26,309 bases of DNA. Source: JBFKPQ01 sp041628225 (GTDB lineage: Bacteria; Actinomycetota; Acidimicrobiia; Spongiisociales; JAENVV01). Within the stretch, counting starts at the first letter, position 1, and each line of letters begins with the position of its first letter. The notes under the pieces were generated by a model. It did no database searches. It saw only the letters and a program-made list of their open reading frames with translations, and had not been told where the DNA came from. The position numbers were made by a program, and so were the translations under genes. The stretch lies in NCBI GenBank assembly GCA_041628225.1, contig JBFKPQ010000018.1, positions 1-26,309 on the forward strand, written 5' to 3'. Positions 7,656 through 14,638 of the stretch are shown piece after piece.

Positions 7656-7707
7656 CGCTTTAGCTGCATTTCTCGAGCGCCCGCAAGCTGACATCAAATT
7701 GGCGCTG
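7656..7707 (-). promoter_or_regulatory. SAM-II-type riboswitch aptamer
   Basis: Minus-strand sequence from 7707 to 7656. P1 is AGCGCC (7706-7701) paired with GGCGCU (7681-7676). The P1 loop contains AAUUUGA and then CAGCUUGC. A 7-nt CGAGAAA (7675-7669) follows P1 and leads into UGCAGCUAAA (7668-7659), which can pair back with CAGCUUGC in the loop as a pseudoknot. This is the layout of the SAM-II class as I recall it: P1, a U-rich loop, GCUUGC-like P2 strand, an A-rich L3 and the GCUAAA end. It lies directly upstream of a homocysteine S-methyltransferase, the expected kind of target. SAM-V shares the core and cannot be excluded by eye. Confidence 0.85.
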
Positions 7708-7711
7708 AGTA

Positions 7712-7739
7712 ACACGATACCCCACGGGCGGGTTCGTGT
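7712..7739 (-). terminator. Hairpin at the end of etfA
   Basis: ACACGA (7712-7717) pairs with TCGTGT (7734-7739), and an inner ACCC/GGGT extends the stem to about 10 bp with one bulge. It begins at the last base of the etfA stop and ends just before the riboswitch. There is no T-tract. It may reduce read-through from the dehydrogenase-etf genes into the SAM-controlled gene, or only stabilise the etfA 3' end. Confidence 0.45.
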
Positions 7740-8671
7740 CACCCCTTCGTCTGGCGGGCGCGTAGTTCGGCGACGATGGCGGGGAGGACCTCGTGGAGGT
7801 CGCCGATCACGGCGAAGTCCGCCTTGGTCACCATCGGCGCCTCACGATCCGTGTTGATGGCCAGAACCTGTTTGGAGGCCATCATGCCCACCCAGTGCTG
7901 GATCGCTCCCGATATCCCACATCCGATGTAGAGGTCGGGAGCCACGACCGTGCCGGTCTGGCCCACCTGGTCGGAATGCGGGCGCCAACCGTTGTTGGTG
8001 ACGACCCGTGAGCAGCCGACCTTGCCGCCGAGCAGTCCGGCGAGTTCCTCCAACACGGCGAAACCCTCGGCCGATCCGACGCCGCGTCCTCCGCTCACGA
8101 CCAACCGGGCGGTAGCGAGCGTGAGGCCTTCGGCGGCCTGTTCCTCGTCGATGATCCGGACGATGGAGGCTTCGGGGGAGAACGACACGGGGGTCTCCAC
8201 GATCTCCGGGTTGGTCGGCGAGGCCGACGGTGTGGTTTCGGCGGCGAACGGCGAGAACGACACGACGATGACATCGCCTTCGACGGTCGACTCTTCGAAC
8301 AGCGATCCACCCCACCGGATGCGTCGGACGTCGGCTCCATCGAGGGCGAGGCAGTTGGCGGCGAAGGGGGCATCGAGATCGACCGCGGCGTGGGCCAGGA
8401 CTTCGTTGCCGCGAACCGTGGCCGATGCCACGACGAGCCGTGCACCGGTATCGCGAGCGACGTGGGAGACGGCTTCGCCCCAGGAGCGCGGCGCGTAACC
8501 GTCGGTCGTCACCCGGTGGATCCGTGTCACGCCGTAGGCACCGAGCGCCGCGGGGTCGACCGGTTCGCAGACCACGGCTTCGATCGGGCCGGACGTGCGC
8601 GCCACCGTGATCGCCACGAGGGAAGCTTCGACGGGAACGCCGTCCTCGACTTCGGTGAACACGAGGGTCAC
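7739..8671 (-). CDS. etfA: Electron transfer flavoprotein subunit alpha
   Basis: 310 residues, normal for EtfA. The C-terminal FAD domain is clear: 'LVVSGGRGVGSAEGF', 'LLGGKVGCSRVVTNNGW', 'QVGQTGTVVAPDLYIGCGISGAIQHWVGM' and 'AINTDREAPMVTKADFAVIGDL', the standard FAD-binding signature of the family. The N-terminal domain is more divergent, as usual. With EtfB it forms the soluble FAD/AMP heterodimer that carries electrons from flavin dehydrogenases to ETF:quinone oxidoreductase. The GTG start at 8671 overlaps the etfB stop in GTGA, showing translational coupling. The gene follows the FAD/GcvT dehydrogenase in the same unit, so this ETF is probably its dedicated acceptor, as mammalian dimethylglycine and sarcosine dehydrogenases use ETF. 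A longer frame runs upstream through etfB but is a shadow. Confidence 0.96.
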   Translation of the reverse strand: MTLVFTEVEDGVPVEASLVAITVARTSGPIEAVVCEPVDPAALGAYGVTRIHRVTTDGYAPRSWGEAVSHVARDTGARLVVASATVRGNEVLAHAAVDLDAPFAANCLALDGADVRRIRWGGSLFEESTVEGDVIVVSFSPFAAETTPSASPTNPEIVETPVSFSPEASIVRIIDEEQAAEGLTLATARLVVSGGRGVGSAEGFAVLEELAGLLGGKVGCSRVVTNNGWRPHSDQVGQTGTVVAPDLYIGCGISGAIQHWVGMMASKQVLAINTDREAPMVTKADFAVIGDLHEVLPAIVAELRARQTKG

Positions 8672-9435
8672 GACACGAACCCCAACTCTGAGAGCACATC
8701 GACGACGCGGCTCGCCGCGTCGGCACCTTCGCCGAGTATCTCGACCGTCGACCCTTGCTCGGGCGGGTGCACGAGGCGGCGCATGGTCAGACCGCCGGTG
8801 ACCTGGGCTTCGCCCAGTCTTCCGATCTCGGCCTTGCGGGCCTTCATCCGGCCCGGCAGCGTGGGATAACGAGGCAGGTTGATGCCTTCCTTCACGCCGA
8901 TGACTGCCGGCAGCGGCACGCCGTACACCTCGAAACCTCCGTCGGTTTCCCGCTTGGCGCGGGCGTGATCTCCAGCGAGGTCGATGCCCTTGATGCCGTT
9001 GATGACCGGACGGCCGAGGCTGCGGGCGACCCGGATGCCGACCTGATAGTTGCCGGCGTCGGCCGACTCGTTGCCGAACAGGATCAGGTCGAACGGTCCG
9101 CGGTCGGCCTCGAGCGCCGTGATGGCCGACGCCAGAGCGATGGCCGTGGCCTGGGGATCCCAGTCGACGGGGCCGGTCTCGACGAGGACGCCGTGGTGGG
9201 CGCCGACCGAAACCGCGTTGCGCAGCTGCTCTTCGGCTTCGGTCGGTCCGAGGGTCAGCACGGTCACCTCGCCTCCTTCCGACTCCGTGATCCGAACCGC
9301 CTCTTCCACAGCGCATTCCTCGTGCGGGCTGATCGCGAACCCGAGGTTGCGGGCGTCGATGGCTTGCGCATCCTCGGTCAGCGGGATCCTGGCGCCGGGA
9401 GCCGGCACCCGCTTCACACAGACGAGAATCCTCAT
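8668..9435 (-). CDS. etfB: Electron transfer flavoprotein subunit beta
   Basis: 255 residues, normal for EtfB. It starts 'MRILVCVKRVPAPGARIPL', the usual N-terminal strand, and contains 'NLGFAISPHEECAVEEAVRI', 'LTLGPTEAEEQLRNAVSVGAHHGVLV', 'DLILFGNESADAGNYQVGIRVARSLGRPVI' and 'PLPAVIGVKEGINLPRYPTLPGRMKARK', which match the AMP-binding region and recognition-loop neighbourhood of the family. The ATG at 9435 overlaps the stop of the upstream dehydrogenase in ATGA, and its own stop overlaps the etfA start. The three genes are therefore almost certainly one translationally coupled unit. The subunit docks the reduced dehydrogenase flavin and passes electrons to EtfA's FAD. Confidence 0.96.
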   Translation of the reverse strand: MRILVCVKRVPAPGARIPLTEDAQAIDARNLGFAISPHEECAVEEAVRITESEGGEVTVLTLGPTEAEEQLRNAVSVGAHHGVLVETGPVDWDPQATAIALASAITALEADRGPFDLILFGNESADAGNYQVGIRVARSLGRPVINGIKGIDLAGDHARAKRETDGGFEVYGVPLPAVIGVKEGINLPRYPTLPGRMKARKAEIGRLGEAQVTGGLTMRRLVHPPEQGSTVEILGEGADAASRVVDVLSELGFVS

Positions 9436-11927
9436 TGCTTCATGCGGGAGTCGTCCGGGTCGAACAGCGGCGTGCTTCCCGCCACGGCCACCTTCACCGG
9501 ATACAGCTCGTTCATGTACATGACCTGCAGGTCGGTGCCGACGATGGCGTACTCGGGCGGCAGGTAGGCCAGCAGCAGGTACTTGCCGACCGACGGGCCG
9601 GCGCCTGCCGTCGTGACGTACGACACGCGGCCGTGGCTGTCGAGGATGCGCTCGCCGTCGAGCGTCAAAATGGGCTCGTTGCCCATCGGATACCGCTTGA
9701 TGCCCGACGCCGACGTCTGGTCCTCCATCGTCAACGTGCACAGGATCGACGTGGCCTCGGCTTCGCGAGCCGCCAGATAGGCCTCCTTGCCGATGAAGTC
9801 CGCCGACTTCACCTTGGGGCGCGCCAGACCGGCTTCCACCGGGTTGAACTCCGATTCGAGTTCGGCGCCCATGAGGCGGTAGCCCTTCTCGATGCGACCG
9901 GTCGTCCCGTAGACGCCGGCTCCGACGGGGACCACACCGTGCTCCTGGCCGGCATCCCACAAGGCGTCCCAGAGCGCCGGAGCATCCGCCATGTCGACGT
10001 AGATCTCCCAACCGAGTTCGCCCACGTACGAGATCCGGAACAACCGCGCCGGGATGCCGGCGACGGTCGCTTCCTTGGTGCTGCCATAGGGAAAGCCCTC
10101 GTGACTGATGTCGTCGTCGGTCAGCGATGAGACGAGGTCGCGTGCCTTCGGTCCCCACACGCCGATCGTGCAGTAGTCCTCGGACACGTCGGTCATCGTG
10201 ACGGAGCCATCGGCCGGAAGGTGCTTGCGGAACCAGAACTTGTCACGCGGTCCGTCGAACGCGCCGGTGATCACGCGATAGTGCTCGTCGCCAAGGCGCA
10301 GCACCGTCAGGTCCGACTTGAAGCCGCCCGCCTCGGTGAGGAGCGGCGTGTAGATGGCCGAGCCGACCGGGCGGTCGCACTGGTTGACGGTCATGTTCTG
10401 GATGTAGTCCACCACCCCCGGCCCCGTGAAGTCGTAGATCACGAACGCGGTCAGGTCGACCATGCCGACGTTCTCACGCATGGCGAGATGCTCGGCGTTC
10501 TGGATCGGCGACCACCAGCGGCGGTCCCACTCGTGGGGACGGTCTTCGATGCCGTACTTGTCGACGAGCGGCGCGTTGGACTCGTACCAGTGGGGCCGTT
10601 CCCAACCACCGGCCTGGTAGTACACGGCGCCCAGCGCGTCGGTCTGGTGATAGAGCGGTGACCGGCGCAGGTTGCGCCGGCTCTCCCACTGCTCGCGCGG
10701 ATGCACGATGCCGTAGGTCTTGTTGAAGTGCTCGGCGCAGCGGGCGAGGACGTGTTCCTCGGTCTGCTCGAACGGGTAGAGGCGGGCGATGTCGGAGCTG
10801 TGCGGGTCGAGCTCCGGGTAGCCGGTCGTCATCCATTCGGCGACGAGCCGGGCGATGCCCGGGCCTTCCTTGATCCACACGGCGGCGGCCGACCAGAGGT
10901 TGCCGACCTCGGTCTCGCCGAGCAGTGGCATGGCGTCCGGCGTCAGGGACAGCAGGCCGTTGATGCCGTACTTGATCTCGGCCGTCGACAGGATCTCGGG
11001 CATCAGGTCGAGCGCGTCCTCGAGTTGCGGATCGAAATCGTCCATCGTGAGCGGAAGCTCGGTGGGCGACAGCCGCGACTCCTCGATCGACGGGATGTCG
11101 TTGGGGTGATGGAAGATCGGGCGGTGGGCGTAGGAGCCGACCTCCATCGAACCGGCCGTCTGGCGCTCGTACATGAACGTGTCCATGTCCCGCACGATGG
11201 GGTAGCCGATCTCGTTGCCGGTGGCCGACAGCACGTCGATGGGGCCGACGTCGATCATCTGGTGGACGGCGGGGGTGAGCGGGATCGTGGCGCCGGCCAT
11301 CTCGGCGATGCGCGGGCTCCACACTCCGCAGGCGATGACCACGTAGTCGGCTTCGATTCGTCCCTTGTCGGTGACGACGGCCGTGACCTTGCCGTCGGTG
11401 GTCTCGATGTCGGTGACCTCCGTGTTGGGGAGGATCGTCGCGCCGGTCGCCTGCGCCTTCTCGCGCATGATGGTGCCGGCTCGAAGCGAGTCGACCACCG
11501 ACACGGTGGGGCAGTAGAAGCCACCGAGCAGGATCTCCTCGTTGATGAAGGGGACCTTCTCTTTGATCTCGGCCGGGGTGAGGAGGTAGGCCTCGATGCC
11601 CCACGACTTCGCCGAGGTCATCCGGCGCCGGAGTTCCTCCATCCGTTCCTCGGTACGGGCGACCTCGATGCCGCCGCACATGACCTGGACGCCCATCTCT
11701 TCGTACTCCCGCTGGCTCTCGAGCGTGAGGTACGCCATCTCTTTCGAATGATCGACCGGGAAGATGAAGTTCGAGGCGTGACCGGTCGATCCACCGGGAT
11801 TGGGCAGGGGTCCCTTGTCGATCTGGACGATGTCCGTCCATCCGAGGTCGGCGAGGTGACCGACGAGGCAGTTGCCGACGATGCCGGCTCCGATCACGAT
11901 GACGTTTGCCCGCGCTGGCAGCTCCAT
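9432..11927 (-). CDS. FAD-dependent dehydrogenase with GcvT domain (dimethylglycine/sarcosine dehydrogenase-like)
   Basis: 831 residues, close to the ~820-860 of DMGDH-type proteins. The N-terminal DAO domain starts with the FAD-binding 'VIVIGAGIVG' (G13-x-G15-x-x-G18) and has 'PGGSTGHASNF', where H50 aligns with the His that binds FAD covalently in dimethylglycine and sarcosine dehydrogenases. 'LLSLTPDAMPLLGE' closes the FAD domain. From about residue 430 the folate-binding GcvT part follows: 'HLAMRENVGMVDLTAF', 'VGSAIYTPLLTEAGGFKSDLTV' and, in the C-terminal barrel, 'ISYVGELGWEIYV' and 'EKGYRLMGAELESEFNPVEAGL'. Expected role: oxidation of an N-methyl group to CH2-THF with electrons to the ETF encoded next. 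The ATG at 11927 follows AAGGAGCG. The exact substrate is not decidable by eye. IclR-type operators lie just upstream. Confidence 0.93.
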   Translation of the reverse strand: MELPARANVIVIGAGIVGNCLVGHLADLGWTDIVQIDKGPLPNPGGSTGHASNFIFPVDHSKEMAYLTLESQREYEEMGVQVMCGGIEVARTEERMEELRRRMTSAKSWGIEAYLLTPAEIKEKVPFINEEILLGGFYCPTVSVVDSLRAGTIMREKAQATGATILPNTEVTDIETTDGKVTAVVTDKGRIEADYVVIACGVWSPRIAEMAGATIPLTPAVHQMIDVGPIDVLSATGNEIGYPIVRDMDTFMYERQTAGSMEVGSYAHRPIFHHPNDIPSIEESRLSPTELPLTMDDFDPQLEDALDLMPEILSTAEIKYGINGLLSLTPDAMPLLGETEVGNLWSAAAVWIKEGPGIARLVAEWMTTGYPELDPHSSDIARLYPFEQTEEHVLARCAEHFNKTYGIVHPREQWESRRNLRRSPLYHQTDALGAVYYQAGGWERPHWYESNAPLVDKYGIEDRPHEWDRRWWSPIQNAEHLAMRENVGMVDLTAFVIYDFTGPGVVDYIQNMTVNQCDRPVGSAIYTPLLTEAGGFKSDLTVLRLGDEHYRVITGAFDGPRDKFWFRKHLPADGSVTMTDVSEDYCTIGVWGPKARDLVSSLTDDDISHEGFPYGSTKEATVAGIPARLFRISYVGELGWEIYVDMADAPALWDALWDAGQEHGVVPVGAGVYGTTGRIEKGYRLMGAELESEFNPVEAGLARPKVKSADFIGKEAYLAAREAEATSILCTLTMEDQTSASGIKRYPMGNEPILTLDGERILDSHGRVSYVTTAGAGPSVGKYLLLAYLPPEYAIVGTDLQVMYMNELYPVKVAVAGSTPLFDPDDSRMKQ

Positions 11928-11955
11928 GACGAGCGCTCCTTCGTGGTGAGGGTCC

Positions 11956-11990
11956 GGTCCACGATGTGGAACCATTCTGCGATGTGGGCC
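11956..11990. promoter_or_regulatory. Tandem IclR-type operators before the dehydrogenase-etf unit
   Basis: Site 1 is 11956-11972, GGTCCACGATGTGGAAC, with 7-bp arms carrying one mismatch. Site 2 is 11974-11990, sharing the core CGATGTGG at exactly 18 bp but with degraded ends. The pair lies between the predicted -10 element (11993-11998, minus strand) and the dehydrogenase start, so binding would block transcription. Confidence 0.65.
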
Positions 11991-11992
11991 GG

Positions 11993-12022
11993 ACCTTACT
12001 CCTCGCGAATGGGCCCTGTCGA
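11993..12022 (-). promoter_or_regulatory. Predicted sigma70-like promoter of the dehydrogenase-etf unit
   Basis: On the minus strand TCGACA (12022-12017) and TAAGGT (11998-11993) are 18 bp apart. The 5' leader would be about 60 nt. The tandem operators begin just downstream of the -10 box, the mirror image of the divergent corrinoid-operon promoter. Confidence 0.4.
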
Positions 12023-12049
12023 CCGCACGGAAGGGCCGATCCCAACTAG

Positions 12050-12079
12050 TGGACATCCGCCTTTCCGCTGGGGTAATGT
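12050..12079 (+). promoter_or_regulatory. Predicted sigma70-like promoter of the corrinoid operon
   Basis: TGGACA (12050-12055) and TAATGT (12074-12079) are 18 bp apart. The -10 box touches the first operator of the 12078-12112 pair, so a bound repressor would cover the -10 and the transcription start. The predicted leader is about 45 nt before the ATG at 12130. Confidence 0.45.
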
Positions 12080-12112
12080 TCCGCCATATAGCATCGTTCC
12101 ACATCGTGGAAC
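12078..12112. promoter_or_regulatory. Tandem IclR-type operators before the corrinoid operon
   Basis: The best copy of the motif is 12096-12112, GTTCCAC-ATC-GTGGAAC, a perfect palindrome with 7-bp arms. A second site at 12078-12094 starts GTTCCG and has a degraded right half, again exactly 18 bp away. This is the reference site from which the others were recognised. Confidence 0.75.
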
Positions 12113-12129
12113 CGCCTGCGGAGCGCGCC

Positions 12130-12831
<702 letters not shown>

Positions 12832-12833
12832 CC

Positions 12834-13439
12834 ATGGCGTCGCTGGTCATCGCTTGTGGCGCGCTGGCCCGTGAACTGCTGGACATCGTGTCGGTCAATG
12901 CCCTCGACGACGTGGTCGTCGAGTGTCTGCCGGTGGGGCTCCACAACCGTCCCAAGGAGATTCCGGCTGCTGTGGCAGATCGGATCGATCGCGCCCGAGG
13001 CGACTTCGACCAGATCTTGGTCGGGTACGCGGACTGTGGCACGGGCGGACTGCTGGATCGCCTGATCGACGCCGAGCGCGAACGCGGCACGAACATCGAG
13101 CGGCTTCCGGGCGCCCACTGCTACGAGTTCTATGCCACGACGCCGGTGTTCGAAGCCATCCACGAACACGACCCGCGCAACTTCTACCTCACGGACTATC
13201 TCGTCAAGCACTTCGATCGGGTGGTGATGGTGGGCCTGGGCATCGACCGCCACCCGCAGTTGCTCGCCGACTATTTCGGCAACTACCGCACGGTGATTCA
13301 CCTCGCGCAGTCCGACGACGCCCGGCTGGAGACCGAGGGCCGGGCCGCCGCCCAGAAGCTGGGTTTGGCCTATGAGCGGCGCCTGGTCGGCTACGGCGAC
13401 CTCGCGACCGAGACGGTGCGATTCGCGAGGGCGACGTAG
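12834..13439 (+). CDS. DUF1638-like protein
   Basis: 201 residues. The start 'SLVIACGALARELLDIV' and the central 'ILVGYADCGTGGLLDRLI' with a Gly-Tyr-x-Asp-Cys-Gly motif match my memory of DUF1638 (PF07796). Further conserved-looking polar stretches are 'GAHCYEFYATTPVFEAI' and 'RNFYLTDYLVKHFDRVV'. Two internal Cys with a His-Cys pair near residue 98 could bind a metal or cofactor, but this is only a suggestion. The function is unknown. DUF1638 members are known from methanogens and from genomes with corrinoid methyltransferases, and this gene lies between a corrinoid protein and a CH3-THF methyltransferase, so an accessory role in methyl transfer is plausible. The ATG is 2 nt after the corrinoid stop with AGGAAG upstream. 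Confidence 0.8.
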   Translation: MASLVIACGALARELLDIVSVNALDDVVVECLPVGLHNRPKEIPAAVADRIDRARGDFDQILVGYADCGTGGLLDRLIDAERERGTNIERLPGAHCYEFYATTPVFEAIHEHDPRNFYLTDYLVKHFDRVVMVGLGIDRHPQLLADYFGNYRTVIHLAQSDDARLETEGRAAAQKLGLAYERRLVGYGDLATETVRFARAT

Positions 13440-13751
13440 ATGGCCGAACTCATCACCATCCTGTGGCGTGACATCCCTGCCCAGGTCACGGCTCGTGACG
13501 GCCGCAAGAAGGCCAGCATCCAGCTGCACGACCGCTTCCAGATCGCCATCGACCGGGCAGCCGTCAAAGCCGGCAAGAAGACCACCGACGACTACCTCGC
13601 CGAATGGCGCCGCGAAGCGGTGCCGTGCGGCGAGAACCTGTCGTCTGTCGCCGACCGGGCGGCTGCCGATCTCGAAGAACGATTCACCCAGGCCGTGTTG
13701 CGCGAGTACGTGAGGAACGGCGGCTACGCACCAGAAAGCGAGCAGTCGTGA
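13440..13751 (+). CDS. PF13769 'virulence factor' family small protein
   Basis: 103 residues. The N-terminus 'ITILWRDIPAQVTARDGRKKASIQLHDRFQIAIDRAA' carries the W-[RK]-D-I-P-A-Q-V motif and the following 'RFQ-x-AID' of the small family named 'virulence factor' (Virulence_fact). The name comes from a staphylococcal member; here virulence has no meaning. The family is often annotated in non-pathogens, and the biochemical role is unknown. Its place inside a corrinoid methyl-transfer operon, directly abutting DUF1638 (stop TAG then ATG) and overlapping the next gene, argues for a conserved accessory function, perhaps with the CH3-THF methyltransferase. No signal peptide or membrane segment is present. 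The charged C-terminus 'RNGGYAPESEQS' ends at 13751. Confidence 0.85.
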   Translation: MAELITILWRDIPAQVTARDGRKKASIQLHDRFQIAIDRAAVKAGKKTTDDYLAEWRREAVPCGENLSSVADRAAADLEERFTQAVLREYVRNGGYAPESEQS

Positions 13752-14638
13752 CCCACACCGTCCTTGCGAGCCCCACCCAGGAAGTCGTCATCGGCTTCGA
13801 CCGTCCGTTCGTCATCATCGGCGAACGCATCAACCCGACGGGTCGCAAGCTCCTCGCCGAGGAAATGAAGAACGGTGACTTCAGCCGGGTGGAGGCCGAC
13901 GCCATCGCGCAGGTGGCGGCGGGCGCGCAGATGCTCGACGTGAATGCCGGCATTCCGCTCGCCGACGAGCCGGCCATTCTCGCCGAGACCGTGAAGCTGG
14001 TGCAGTCGCTCGTCGACGTGCCGCTGGCGATCGACTCGTCCATCGTCGAGGCGCTCGAGGCCGGACTGTCGGTGTATCAGGGCAAGGCGCTCGTGAACTC
14101 GGTGACCGGCGAGAACGAGGTGATGGAGCGGGTCCTGCCGCTCGTCGCCAAGCACGGCGCGGCCGTGGTGGCCATCTCGAACGACGAGACCGGCATTTCC
14201 GAAGACCCCGACGTCCGTTTCGACGTCGCCGCCAAGATCGTGTCGGCAGCCGCCGATCACGGCATCCCACGCGAAGACGTCGTCGTCGATCCCCTCGTCA
14301 TGCCGATCGGGGCGATGGCCACGGCGGGCCGGCAGGTGTTCCACCTCGTAAGGCGGCTGCGCGACGAGCTGGGTGTCAACACGACCTGTGGGGCCTCGAA
14401 CGTGAGCTTCGGGCTTCCGAACCGCAACGGCATCAACGCCGCCTTCCTGTCGATGGCCATGTCCGCCGGCATGACGTCGGCGATCACGAACCCACTCCAC
14501 GCCGAGGTCAAGACGGCCGTCATGGCGTCCGACGTGTTGCTGGGCAACGACCGCGACGCGGCCCGTTGGATCTCCGCCTACCGCGATCCCGAGACCGAGG
14601 GGCGGCGGCGCTCCGGCCGGCGCCGGGCCCGTGCCTGA
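13748..14638 (+). CDS. Methyltetrahydrofolate:corrinoid methyltransferase (MeTr/MtgA-like, pterin-binding)
   Basis: 296 residues, a pterin-binding TIM barrel. 'FVIIGERINPTGRKLL' at about 21-36, 'GAQMLDVNAGIP' (D64, N66), 'PLAIDSS' (D96), 'ALVNSVTGE' (N117) and 'VVAISNDETG' mark the folate-binding face; 'TTCGASNVSFGLPNRNGINAAFL' is the typical C-terminal signature. It moves the methyl group between the corrinoid protein and THF; in the catabolic direction it makes CH3-THF. The size matches MtgA and AcsE rather than full MetH. The GTG start at 13748 overlaps the upstream stop (GTGA). The coding end overlaps the RACE gene by 8 nt, and the last ~15 residues are Arg-rich and unlike the family, probably because of this overlap. 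Confidence 0.95.
   Translation: MTHTVLASPTQEVVIGFDRPFVIIGERINPTGRKLLAEEMKNGDFSRVEADAIAQVAAGAQMLDVNAGIPLADEPAILAETVKLVQSLVDVPLAIDSSIVEALEAGLSVYQGKALVNSVTGENEVMERVLPLVAKHGAAVVAISNDETGISEDPDVRFDVAAKIVSAAADHGIPREDVVVDPLVMPIGAMATAGRQVFHLVRRLRDELGVNTTCGASNVSFGLPNRNGINAAFLSMAMSAGMTSAITNPLHAEVKTAVMASDVLLGNDRDAARWISAYRDPETEGRRRSGRRRARA

Noticed and set aside
12049..12129. N-terminal extension of the corrinoid protein from a GTG at 12049
   Set aside because: The extra 27 residues do not look like the cap domain, and this stretch contains the predicted -10 box and both operators. ATG 12130 with GGAG upstream is better.
11928..12129. Cobalamin riboswitch before the corrinoid operon
   Set aside because: I looked for a B12-box-like sequence and the large leader it needs. 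The predicted leader is only about 45 nt and no such box is visible.
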